The notes beneath the pieces were generated by a model. It was not told where the DNA came from. It saw only the letters and a list, made by a program, of their open reading frames with translations, and searched no databases. Positions 37,200 through 45,453 of a DNA stretch of 64,000 bases are shown piece after piece; position 1 is the first letter of the stretch; every line of letters begins with the position of its first letter. Location: positions 62,001 to 126,000 of the forward strand of contig CAVZBX010000007.1 of the NCBI GenBank assembly GCA_963773655.1, read 5' to 3'. This DNA is from DASSQJ01 sp963773655 (lineage in GTDB: Bacteria; Actinomycetota; Actinomycetes; Actinomycetales; Dermatophilaceae). Both the position numbers and the translations under genes were made by a program.

Positions 37200-38905
37200 C
37201 GCAGGGACTCCTCGTCGGCGTCGCGCACCCAGGTGGAGAAGGTCTCGCCGGGTGCGCGGTCGGCGAGGAACCGTCGGACGAGCCGCTCGACGAGGTCGGG
37301 CAGCTCCTCGGCCGTGACCCGCAGCCCACGTACGGTGCGCCCGAGCCCGGCCTCGTCGCGGTCGGCGGAGGCCAGCCCCCCGCCCAGGTGCACCTGGAAC
37401 CCGGGCCGCTGCTCGCCGTCGACGGTGACGAGCTGGCCCTTGAGGCCGATGTCGGCGACCTGGATCCGGGCGCAGGAGTTGGGGCAGCCGTTGACGTTGA
37501 GCGTGATCGGGGTGTCGAGCTCGGCGGTGACGTCGGCGAGGCGCTGCTCGAGCTCGGCGACCGCCGTCGCGGCCGTCGCCTTGGTCTCGACGATCGCGAG
37601 CTTGCAGAACTCGATGCCGGTGCACGCCATGGTGTGGCGGCGGAACGGGCCGGGCGCGACCGAGAGGCCGAGCCGCTCCAGGCCGGCCACGAGGGTGCCG
37701 AGGTGCTCCGGCGCGACGTCGAGGACGACGAGCTTCTGGTGCGGCGTGAGCCGCAGCCGGTGGCTGCCCACGGCCGCCATGAGGTCGGCGAGCCCGGCGA
37801 GCACCTCACCGCTCAGCCTGCCGACGACCGGCGCGGCACCGACGTAGTGGTGGCCGTCCTTCTGGAGGTGGACGCCCACGTGGTCGCCCGGGGCGCTCGC
37901 GGGCGCAGGCCCGGGGCCGTCGGGGAGCGCATACCCGAGGTAGTCCTCCTCGAGCACCCGGCGGAACTCCACCGGACCCCAGTCGGCGAGGAGGAACTTC
38001 AGCCGGGCCTTGGTGCGCAGCCGCCGGTAGCCGTAGTCGCGGAAGATCCGCACCACCGCGTGCCAGACGTCGGCGGCACGGTCCTCGCTGACGAAGGTGC
38101 CCAGCCGCTCGGCGAGCCGCGGCGCGGTGGACAGGCCGCCCCCGACCCACAGGTCGTAGCCCGGGCCGAGGTCGGGGTGGACGACGCCGACGAGGGAGAG
38201 GTCGTTGACCTCGTGGACGACGTCGAGGCTGGGGTGGCCGGTGACCGCCGACTTGAACTTGCGCGGGAGGTTGGCTAGCTCGGGGTCGCCGACGAAGCGC
38301 CGGACGATCTCCTCGATCACCGGGGTCGGGTCGAGGATCTCGTCCGCGGCGACACCGGCGAGCGGGCTGCCGAGCACCACCCGTGGCGTGTCGCCGCAGG
38401 CCTCGGTGGTCTGCAGCCCGACCGACTCCAGCCGCTCCCAGACCTCGGGGACGTCCTCGATGCGCACCCAGTGGTACTGGACGTTCTGCCGGTCGCTGAG
38501 GTCGGCGGAGCCCCGGGCGAACTCGGTGGAGATGCCCGCGAGGACGCGGAGCTGGGCGAGGGTGAGGGCGCCGCCGTCGAGCCGCACCCGCAGCATGAAG
38601 TACTCGTCGGACAGCTCGTGCGGCTCCAGGGTGGCGGTGCGTCCGCCGTCGATGCCCGGCCGGCGCTGCGTGTACAGGCCCCACCAGCGGAACCGCCCGT
38701 GGAGGTCCTCCTCCGGGATGGAGGCGAAGCCCTCCCGCGCGTACACCCGCTCGATCCGCTCCCGGACCTCGAGCCCGCTGCCGGCGGCCTTGGTCTCCTC
38801 GTTGGCGTTGAGCGGGGCGCAGCCGTCCACGGCCCACTGGCCGTTCGGACGTCCCGGGCGAGGGGTCCGCAACGCGCGCACCTCGGTGCGGGCAGTGGTC
38901 GTCAT
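37196..38905 (-). CDS. Ferredoxin-dependent sulfite reductase (NirA/SirA type)
   Basis: 569 residues. Two ferredoxin-like halves with sirohaem/[4Fe-4S] cysteines in TMACTGIEFCKLA and NGCPNSCAR. Arginines contact sirohaem in the NVQYHWVR and GRFRWWGLYTQR regions. Tyr78 and Cys170 are 92 residues apart, the same spacing as the covalently linked Tyr69-Cys161 of M. tuberculosis NirA/SirA, supporting six-electron sulfite to sulfide reduction. ATG 38905 with GGAGAGGA upstream. First gene of the operon with cysH, cysG and cbiX. Confidence 0.93.
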   Translation of the reverse strand: MTTTARTEVRALRTPRPGRPNGQWAVDGCAPLNANEETKAAGSGLEVRERIERVYAREGFASIPEEDLHGRFRWWGLYTQRRPGIDGGRTATLEPHELSDEYFMLRVRLDGGALTLAQLRVLAGISTEFARGSADLSDRQNVQYHWVRIEDVPEVWERLESVGLQTTEACGDTPRVVLGSPLAGVAADEILDPTPVIEEIVRRFVGDPELANLPRKFKSAVTGHPSLDVVHEVNDLSLVGVVHPDLGPGYDLWVGGGLSTAPRLAERLGTFVSEDRAADVWHAVVRIFRDYGYRRLRTKARLKFLLADWGPVEFRRVLEEDYLGYALPDGPGPAPASAPGDHVGVHLQKDGHHYVGAAPVVGRLSGEVLAGLADLMAAVGSHRLRLTPHQKLVVLDVAPEHLGTLVAGLERLGLSVAPGPFRRHTMACTGIEFCKLAIVETKATAATAVAELEQRLADVTAELDTPITLNVNGCPNSCARIQVADIGLKGQLVTVDGEQRPGFQVHLGGGLASADRDEAGLGRTVRGLRVTAEELPDLVERLVRRFLADRAPGETFSTWVRDADEESLR

Positions 38906-38930
38906 GGGCTGGTCCTCTCCAGGGCGGATG

Positions 38931-38968
38931 GATGACGCGAAGTCATCGAATGTATAACCGCACGTTAT
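38931..38968 (-). promoter_or_regulatory. Two inverted repeats at the sulfite-reductase operon promoter
   Basis: GATGAC-GCGAA-GTCATC (38931-38947) and ATAAC-CGCAC-GTTAT (38954-38968) are perfect palindromes centred 22 bp apart. On the minus strand a TTGGAC and TATACA lie around the second repeat, a plausible promoter. They may be sites for a sulfur-responsive regulator. The remaining bases to 39164 hold only the dxs promoter region. Confidence 0.5.
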
Positions 38969-39164
38969 TGTCCAACGGACCGTCCATGATCTGGGCACAC
39001 CCCCCGGGGCCTGGCGCGTCCGGGGCCGGGGCCGGGCCAGAGCCGGCCCCGGCAGGTGCCGGTCCGGTGGATCCTGGTGAGGACCGTCGACGGGTTCTGG
39101 CAGCGGTGCCGTCAGCGCCTAGACTCGTGGGGATCAGTCGTCCCCGACAAGGAGTCAGCACCCG

Positions 39165-41033
39165 GTGAGCCTGCTCGAACGGATCCAGGGGCCGAGGGAC
39201 CTCAAGGCGCTACCGGCCTCGGAGGTGCCGGCGCTGGCGGAGGAGATCCGCCAGTTCCTCGTCGACCAGGTCTCCCGCACCGGGGGGCACCTCGGCCCGA
39301 ACCTCGGGGTCGTCGAGCTGACGATCGCCCTGCACCGGGTCTTCGACAGCCCGCACGACAGCATCGTCCTCGACACCGGGCACCAGTCGTACGTGCACAA
39401 GCTGCTCACCGGCCGCCACGACTTCACCGGCCTGCGCACCCAGGGTGGGCTCTCCGGGTACCCCAGCCGCGAGGAGTCCGAGCACGACATCGTCGAGAAC
39501 TCGCACGCCTCGACCTCGCTGTCGTGGGCGCACGGCATCGCCGCCGGCCGGGTGGCCCGGGGTGAGCGGGGCCGCCACACCGTGGCCGTCATCGGCGACG
39601 GCGCCCTCACCGGCGGCATGGCCTGGGAGGCGATCAACAACATCGCCGCCGAGCCCGACCTGCCGCTCGTCGTCGTCGTCAACGACAACACCCGCTCCTA
39701 CGCCCCGACCCGCGGCGGCCTCGCCGACCACCTCGCGACGCTGCGCACCACCCGCGGCTACGAGCGGTTCCTCGACTGGGGAAAGCGCAACGTCTCGCGC
39801 ACGCCGGTCGTCGGTGGCGCGATGTACGAGACCCTCCACGGGGTCAAGAAGGGCATCAAGGACATCGTCGCCCCGCAGGGCATGTTCGAGGACCTCGGCC
39901 TGAAGTACGTCGGTCCGATCGACGGCCACGACGAGCCGGCGGTGGAGGCGGCACTGCGCAAGGCCCGGGCCTTCGGCGGCCCGGTGCTCGTCCACGTCAT
40001 CACCCAGAAGGGCCGCGGGTACGACCACGCCGTCAACCACGAGGGCGACCAGTTCCACGCCGTGGGGGTCATCAACCCCGAGACCGGCCTGCCGCTGGAG
40101 ATCGCCGGCCGCAGCTGGACCGACGAGTTCGCCGACACGATGGTGCAGCTGGGGGAGGAGCGTGCCGACGTCGTCGCGATCACCGCCGCGATGATGATCC
40201 CGGTCGGGCTCGAGCCGTTCTGCGAGCGGTTCCCGGAGCGCACCCACGACGTCGGCATCGCCGAGCAGCACGCCCTGACGATGGCGGCCGGGCTCGCCTT
40301 CGCCGGCATGCACCCGGTCGTCGCCGTCTACGCGACCTTCCTCAACCGGGCCTTCGACCAGCTGCTCATGGACTGCGCGCTGCACCGGGCCGGCGTCACC
40401 GTCGTCCTCGACCGCTCCGGCGTCACCGGCCCCGACGGCGCGTCGCACCACGGGATGTGGGACATGACGATCAGTGGTGTCGTGCCGGGGCTGCACCTCG
40501 CGGCGCCGCGCGACGGCCAGCAGGTGGCGGCGGCGGTCCGCGCCGCGGTGGACATCGCCGACGCCCCGTCGGTGGTGCGATTCCCCAAGGGCACCGTCGC
40601 CGACCCGATCGAGGCGGTGCGCACGGTCGGCCGGGTCGACGTGCTCGCAGAGCCCGACGACGGCGAGGTCGACGTGCTCCTCGTGGGCGTCGGGTCCATG
40701 GCGGCCACGGCGCTGACGGCCGCCGAGAAGCTCGCTGCCGAGGGGCACCGCGTCCGGGTCGTCGACCCGGTGTGGGCCCTGCCGGTCCCCGCCGCCCTCA
40801 CGGAGATGGCCCGGGCCGCGGGCCGGGTCGCCGTGGTCGAGGACAACGTCGTCGTCGGCGGCATCGGCAGCCAGGTGGAGCAGGCGCTGCGCGAGGCCGA
40901 CCTCGAGGTGCCGGTCGACCTCTTCGGGCTGCCCAAGCGGTTCCTGCCGCACGGCTCGCGCGGGCAGGTCCTCGACGCCGTCGACCTCACCCCCGACGGC
41001 GTCGCCACCCGCCTGCGCCACCACCTGGGCTGA
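39165..41033 (+). CDS. dxs: 1-deoxy-D-xylulose-5-phosphate synthase
   Basis: 622-residue thiamine-diphosphate enzyme, first step of the MEP isoprenoid pathway. Motifs: GGHLGPNLGVVELTIALH, ThDP-binding GDGALTGGMAWEAINN, Glu-containing EQHALTMAAGLA, and DRSGVTGPDGASHHGMWD. GTG start with AAGGAG ten bases upstream. TAGACT (39120-39125) is a candidate -10, giving a leader of about 35 bases, unlike the leaderless neighbours. Counterpart of dxs1 (Rv2682c) in the same synteny block. Confidence 0.97.
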   Translation: MSLLERIQGPRDLKALPASEVPALAEEIRQFLVDQVSRTGGHLGPNLGVVELTIALHRVFDSPHDSIVLDTGHQSYVHKLLTGRHDFTGLRTQGGLSGYPSREESEHDIVENSHASTSLSWAHGIAAGRVARGERGRHTVAVIGDGALTGGMAWEAINNIAAEPDLPLVVVVNDNTRSYAPTRGGLADHLATLRTTRGYERFLDWGKRNVSRTPVVGGAMYETLHGVKKGIKDIVAPQGMFEDLGLKYVGPIDGHDEPAVEAALRKARAFGGPVLVHVITQKGRGYDHAVNHEGDQFHAVGVINPETGLPLEIAGRSWTDEFADTMVQLGEERADVVAITAAMMIPVGLEPFCERFPERTHDVGIAEQHALTMAAGLAFAGMHPVVAVYATFLNRAFDQLLMDCALHRAGVTVVLDRSGVTGPDGASHHGMWDMTISGVVPGLHLAAPRDGQQVAAAVRAAVDIADAPSVVRFPKGTVADPIEAVRTVGRVDVLAEPDDGEVDVLLVGVGSMAATALTAAEKLAAEGHRVRVVDPVWALPVPAALTEMARAAGRVAVVEDNVVVGGIGSQVEQALREADLEVPVDLFGLPKRFLPHGSRGQVLDAVDLTPDGVATRLRHHLG

Positions 41034-41070
41034 GGCCCCGGTCCCACCCCCTCGGCCGGGAGTCGCCCGC

Positions 41071-41313
41071 TCAGCCGGCCCGCGAGCGCGCGCCCGCCTC
41101 GTGGCCGCCCTCGGCGAGCCCCCGGACGAGCAGCTCGACGAGGTCGGGCACGTCGTCGGGGTCGAGTCGCACGGTCGCCGTGCACACGTTGCCGCGCCAC
41201 ACCGAGAGCACGACGCACCCGGCCTCGTGGTGCCAGGTCGCGCGCAGCGCGCGGCCGTCGCCGCGCAGGTCGGGGACGACCGCGCTGCGGCCGGACCGGG
41301 GCGCACGCTCCAT
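41071..41313 (-). CDS. Small conserved hypothetical protein, 80 residues
   Basis: Sequence pattern RALRATWHHEAGCVVLSVWRGNVC, then ATVRLDPDDVPDLVELLVRGLAEG. This looks like a small beta-sheet plus helix domain of a type I have seen as 'hypothetical' in many actinobacteria. No known function. CACACT (41325-41320 on the minus strand) lies six bases before the ATG, which gives it its own leaderless promoter and supports it being a gene. Confidence 0.7.
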   Translation of the reverse strand: MERAPRSGRSAVVPDLRGDGRALRATWHHEAGCVVLSVWRGNVCTATVRLDPDDVPDLVELLVRGLAEGGHEAGARSRAG

Positions 41314-41364
41314 CCACCGAGTGTGACCGGAGGGGCGTGCCGGTGTCGACCCGCGGGCCGGCGC

Positions 41365-41703
41365 TCAGCGCCCGTCGTGGACGAGAGAGGACGCGTACGT
41401 CGTCTCGCCGACGGCGATCGAGTACTCCGAGTAGTAGCTCGCGATGCCGTGCCGCTGGGCCTCGCGGTGCCGCGGGTGGTCGCGCCACGCGCCGTGCGAT
41501 GCCGGGTCCGCGAAGGTGACCACCGTGCACCGCTCGCCGTCCTCGGCGACGAAGGTCTTGGTCTCGACGAACCCCGGCATCGACCGCGCGAGGTCGGCGA
41601 CGACGGCGAGCTCGTCGCGGTAGGCGGCCTCGTGCTCCGGCCGCAGCCGGTTGCGGAACACGGTGACCACCTGGCCGGCCAGCGGCCGTCCCGACGCGTC
41701 CAT
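41365..41703 (-). CDS. Antibiotic-biosynthesis-monooxygenase (ABM)-like dimeric alpha-beta barrel protein
   Basis: 112 residues: VVTVFRNRLRPEHEAAYRDELAVVADLARSMPGFVETKTF, then an FADPASHGAWRDHPRHREAQRHG helix and an aromatic tail. This is the small ABM/YgiN fold, often a haem-degrading or quinol monooxygenase, but the catalytic pattern is not specific enough to name a substrate. The ATG shares its A with the stop of the XRE-MurA gene (TGATG), so the two are coupled. Confidence 0.8.
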   Translation of the reverse strand: MDASGRPLAGQVVTVFRNRLRPEHEAAYRDELAVVADLARSMPGFVETKTFVAEDGERCTVVTFADPASHGAWRDHPRHREAQRHGIASYYSEYSIAVGETTYASSLVHDGR

Positions 41704-43253
41704 CAGATGTCGCGGAAGCTCTCGATCGTCGCGCCGAGGGCGTTGAGGCGCTCGGCGAGGTCCTCGTAGCCGCGGTTGATGACGTAGACGTTGCGCAGCA
41801 CCGAGGTGCCGGGCGCGGCGAGCATGGCGAGGAGGATGACGACGCCGGGGCGCAGCGCCGGCGGGCACATGACCTCCGCGGCGCGCCACTTCGGGGTGGG
41901 ACCGGTGATCATCACCCGGTGCGGGTCGAGCAGCTGCACCTGCCCCCCGATCTTCGTCAGCTCGGTGAGGTAGATGGCCCGGTTCTCGTAGACCCAGTCG
42001 TGGATCATCGTCGTCCCCTCGGCGCACGCGGCGATGAGGGCGAAGAACGGCAGGTTGTCGATGTTCAGGCCCGGGAACGGCATCGGCGCGATCTTGTCGA
42101 CCGGGGCCCGCAGCGGTCCGGGGTGGATGGTGAGGTCGACGAGCCGGGTGTGGCCGTTCTTCGCGAGGTACTCCTCGGTGGTGTCGAAGCGCAGTCCCAT
42201 CTCCTCGAGGGTGGCCAGCTCGATCTCGAGGAACTCGATCGGCACCCGCTCGATGGTGATCGTGGACCCGGTGACGACGGCGGCCGCGATGAGGCTCATC
42301 GCCTCGATCGGGTCCTCGGAGGGGGAGTACTCGATGTCGCAGTCGATGTGGTCGACGCCGGTGACGGTGAGCGTGGTCGTGCCCACGCCCTCGACGGTGA
42401 CGCCGAGCCCCTCGAGGAAGAAGCAGAGGTCCTGGACCATGTAGTTCGACGAGGCGTTGCGGATGACGGTGGTGCCGGGGTAGCGGGCCGCGGCCAGGAG
42501 CACGTTCTCGGTGACGGTGTCGCCGCGCTCGGTGAGGACGATGGCGCGGGTGGGGTGGCGCTCGGCGTCGACCTCGGCCTCGTAGAAGCCGTGCGTGGCG
42601 GTGACGTCGAGGCCGAAGTGGCGCAGCGCCGACAGGTGCGGCTCGACGGTCCGGGTGCCGAGGTCGCAGCCGCCGGCGTACGGCAGCCGGAACTCGGGCA
42701 GCTCGTGGAGCAGCGGTCCGAGGAACATGATGACGGTGCGGGTGCGGCGGGCGGCGGCGATGTCGATGTTCTCGAGCTCGAGGCGGGCGGGGGGCACGAT
42801 CTCGAGGTCGTTGCTGTCGGGGAGCCACCGGACGCGGACGCCGATCGAGGTGAGGACCTCGATGATCCGGTTGACCTCCTCGATCCGGGCCAGGCTGCGC
42901 AGCGTGGTGCGGCCCTTGTTGAGGAGGCTGGCGCAGAGCAGGGCCACGGCGGCGTTCTTGCTCGTCTTGACCGGGATCGAGCCGGAGAGCTTGGTGCCGC
43001 CGACGATGCGCAGGTGCTGGGGGCCGGAGTGGCCGAGCGAGACGAACTCGCTGTCGAGCTTCTCACCGACGCGGGCCAGCATCTCCAGCGACAGGTTCTG
43101 CTTGCCCTGCTCGATGCGGGCGACCGCGCTCTGGCTGGTGCCGAGGAGGTCGGCGAGCTCGCTCTGGGTGAGCCCCTGGTGGCGGCGGGCGTCCCGGATG
43201 AGGGTCCCGATGCGGGTCAGGTACGTGTCGCTGGTCGTCGTCACGCCGGACAT
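41703..43253 (-). CDS. XRE-type DNA-binding domain fused to a MurA/EPSP-synthase-fold enzyme
   Basis: 516 residues. Residues 12-66 are a Cro/C1-type helix-turn-helix (RHQGLTQSELADLLGTSQSAVARIEQGKQ). From about 80 on it is a UDP-N-acetylglucosamine 1-carboxyvinyltransferase fold. It keeps the MurA Lys-Asn pair (Lys99-Asn100 in KTSKNAAV), the phosphoenolpyruvate-binding cysteine (Cys196 in AGGCDLGTR) and the general-acid aspartate region (Asp399 in PGLNIDNLP). It may therefore be an active enolpyruvyl transferase as well as a regulator. It is not the housekeeping MurA, which lacks the HTH. A TCACATGTGA palindrome precedes its start. Confidence 0.87.
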   Translation of the reverse strand: MSGVTTTSDTYLTRIGTLIRDARRHQGLTQSELADLLGTSQSAVARIEQGKQNLSLEMLARVGEKLDSEFVSLGHSGPQHLRIVGGTKLSGSIPVKTSKNAAVALLCASLLNKGRTTLRSLARIEEVNRIIEVLTSIGVRVRWLPDSNDLEIVPPARLELENIDIAAARRTRTVIMFLGPLLHELPEFRLPYAGGCDLGTRTVEPHLSALRHFGLDVTATHGFYEAEVDAERHPTRAIVLTERGDTVTENVLLAAARYPGTTVIRNASSNYMVQDLCFFLEGLGVTVEGVGTTTLTVTGVDHIDCDIEYSPSEDPIEAMSLIAAAVVTGSTITIERVPIEFLEIELATLEEMGLRFDTTEEYLAKNGHTRLVDLTIHPGPLRAPVDKIAPMPFPGLNIDNLPFFALIAACAEGTTMIHDWVYENRAIYLTELTKIGGQVQLLDPHRVMITGPTPKWRAAEVMCPPALRPGVVILLAMLAAPGTSVLRNVYVINRGYEDLAERLNALGATIESFRDI

Positions 43254-43259
43254 CGTAGA

Positions 43260-43269
43260 TCACATGTGA
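43260..43269. promoter_or_regulatory. Palindrome immediately upstream of the XRE-MurA gene
   Basis: TCACATGTGA is a perfect 10-bp palindrome six bases before the start codon at 43253, overlapping the likely -10 (TGTGAT on the minus strand). It could be an autoregulatory site for the encoded helix-turn-helix. Confidence 0.4.
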
Positions 43270-43332
43270 GATATCGCCACCACGCCACTCAGGCCGCGTT
43301 CAGGTGCCGCCCCCGCGAGGGGGAGGGGTGCC

Positions 43333-45450
43333 TCAGGCCGCGACGCTGGCGACCCCGTGGGGGAGGATGCGCCGGCCGAGCACCCGCTCGGTGACCCCCT
43401 CCCGGTCGAGCAGCGGGATGATGCCGCCGTTCCAGAACTGGAAGCCGGCGCCGGTGATCATCGCGAGGTCGATGTCCATCGGCGCCTGCGCGACGCCCTC
43501 GGCGAGCATCAGCCCGACCTCCTCGGCGATCGCGCCGAGGACGCGCTCGCGCACCTGTTCCGCCGACAGCTCGACCGGGTCGGCCGGGTGCTCGCGCAGC
43601 GCCTCCACCTCCGGGTCGGGCACGGGGCGCCCGTCCTCCATCCGGTACCAGCCGCGCTTGCCGGCCTCGACCAGCCGCCGCAGGCTGGGCGAGACGTGGA
43701 ACCGGTCGCCGAAGGCGCGGTGCAGTGTCTCGCTGTTGTGCAGCGCGATCGCGGGGCCGACGAGCCCGAGCAGGACGAAGGGCGGCATCGGCGCCAGCCC
43801 GGCGACGCCCCGGTCGGCGACCTGCACCGGTGTGCCCTCGTCGACGACGCGCGAGTACTCGCCCATGAAGCGGCCGAGCAGCCGGTTGACGATGAACGAC
43901 GCGGAGTCCGTGGACCGCACGCACGTCTTGCCCAGCCGGCGCCCGACGGCGAAGCCGGTGGCGAGGGTGGCGTCGTCGGTGCGCTCGCCGGGGATCACCT
44001 CGAGCAGCGGCATCACCGCGACCGGGTTGAAGAAGTGCAGGCCGACGACCCGCTCGGGGTGGGCCAGCCCGCTCGCCATCTCCGTGACCGACAGCGACGA
44101 GGTGTTGGTCGCGAGCACGCACTCGGCGGAGACCACGGCCTCCACCTCGGCGAAGACCCGCTGCTTGACCGCCATCTCCTCGAACACCGCCTCGATGACG
44201 AGGTCGGTGTCGGCGAAGTCGTCCTTGCTCGTCGAGCCGGTGACCAGCCCGGTGAGGAAGGCGGCCTTGTCCGGGGAGATCCGGCCCTTCTCGAGCAGGC
44301 CGTCGACCTCCCGGTGCACGTAGCCGACGCCCGTGCGCACGCGCTCCTCGTCGAGGTCGGTCATGACCACGGGAACCCCGAGGCGGCGGGCGAAGAGCAG
44401 GGCGAGCTGGCTGGCCATGAGCCCGGCGCCGACGACGCCCACCTTGGTCACGGGGCGGGCCAGCTCCTTGTCGGGCGCACCGGCGGGGCGCCTGGCGCGC
44501 TTCTGGACCAGGTCGAAGGCGTAGAGCCCGGCGCGCAGCTCATCGGACATGATGAGGTCGGCGAGCGCCTCGTCCTCCGCCGCGAAGGCGTCGTCACGGC
44601 CGGCCGTGCGGGCGGCCCGGACGAGCTCGACGGCGCGCAGCACGCCGGGGGAGCGGCCGCCGGTCTTCGCCAGGGCGCCCTTGCGGGCCCGGTCGCACGC
44701 GGCGTCCCAGGCCTGCTCGTCGCGGTCGACCCCGGGCCGCTCGACGGCGATCTCGCCGGAGACGACCCGCGCCGCCCAGCGCAGGGAGTCCTCGAGGAAG
44801 TCGGCCGGCTCGAGCAGCACGTCCGCGATGCCGAGACGCATGACCTCCGTGGCCTTCAGCATCCGGTTCTGCGACAGCGGGTTGTCGACGATGACGGTGA
44901 GCGCGTTCTCCGGGCCGATGAGGTTCGGGAGCAGGTAGCACCCGCCCCAGCCCGGCACCAGCCCGAGGAATGTCTCGGGCAGGGCGAAGGCGGGCACCCC
45001 CGCCGAGAGGGTGCGGTAGTCGCACGAGAGGGCGAGCTCGACGCCGCCGCCCATCGCGGCGCCGTTCACGAACGCGAACGTCGGGACCGGCAGGTCGGCG
45101 AGCGCCGCGAAGGCGCGGTGGCCGGAGTGGGCGATGTCGAGCGCCTGCTCGCGGTGGGTGACGTAGGGCACCCCGGACAGGTCCGCACCGACGGCGAAGA
45201 CGAACGGCTTGCCGGTGACCCCGACGGCCTGGATCTCGCCGGCCTCGGCCCGCTCGCGCAGCCGGTCGACGACCTGCTGGAGCCCGGCGATGCTCTCGGG
45301 CCCGAAGGTGTTGGGCCGGGTGTGGTCCTTGCCGTTGTCGAGCGTGACCAGGGCCAGGGTGCCGGCGTCGCCGGGCAGCCGGACGTCCTGGACGGGGGCG
45401 CGGGTGACGACCTCGGCCGGCAGCTCGGGGGCGCGGGTGGTGGTGGTCAT
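43333..45450 (-). CDS. Multifunctional enoyl-CoA hydratase / 3-hydroxyacyl-CoA dehydrogenase
   Basis: 705-residue beta-oxidation alpha subunit (FadB/FadJ type). N-terminal crotonase domain (about 20-290): oxyanion-hole GADLSGV, FVNGAAMGGGVELALSCDYR with catalytic Glu, and ALPETFLGLVPGWGG. The NAD-binding domain starts at VGVVGAGLMASQLALLFARR (about 335-500), with the HCD signature LHFFNPVAVMPLLEVIPGE, then two C-terminal helical domains. It hydrates and oxidises acyl-CoA intermediates. It lies three bases after the thiolase stop, same operon. Confidence 0.94.
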   Translation of the reverse strand: MTTTTRAPELPAEVVTRAPVQDVRLPGDAGTLALVTLDNGKDHTRPNTFGPESIAGLQQVVDRLRERAEAGEIQAVGVTGKPFVFAVGADLSGVPYVTHREQALDIAHSGHRAFAALADLPVPTFAFVNGAAMGGGVELALSCDYRTLSAGVPAFALPETFLGLVPGWGGCYLLPNLIGPENALTVIVDNPLSQNRMLKATEVMRLGIADVLLEPADFLEDSLRWAARVVSGEIAVERPGVDRDEQAWDAACDRARKGALAKTGGRSPGVLRAVELVRAARTAGRDDAFAAEDEALADLIMSDELRAGLYAFDLVQKRARRPAGAPDKELARPVTKVGVVGAGLMASQLALLFARRLGVPVVMTDLDEERVRTGVGYVHREVDGLLEKGRISPDKAAFLTGLVTGSTSKDDFADTDLVIEAVFEEMAVKQRVFAEVEAVVSAECVLATNTSSLSVTEMASGLAHPERVVGLHFFNPVAVMPLLEVIPGERTDDATLATGFAVGRRLGKTCVRSTDSASFIVNRLLGRFMGEYSRVVDEGTPVQVADRGVAGLAPMPPFVLLGLVGPAIALHNSETLHRAFGDRFHVSPSLRRLVEAGKRGWYRMEDGRPVPDPEVEALREHPADPVELSAEQVRERVLGAIAEEVGLMLAEGVAQAPMDIDLAMITGAGFQFWNGGIIPLLDREGVTERVLGRRILPHGVASVAA

Positions 45451-45453
45451 GGC

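Noticed and set aside
41703..43253. Housekeeping murA
   Set aside because: The N-terminal XRE domain and divergent active-site context mark a paralogue; the cell-wall MurA should lie elsewhere.
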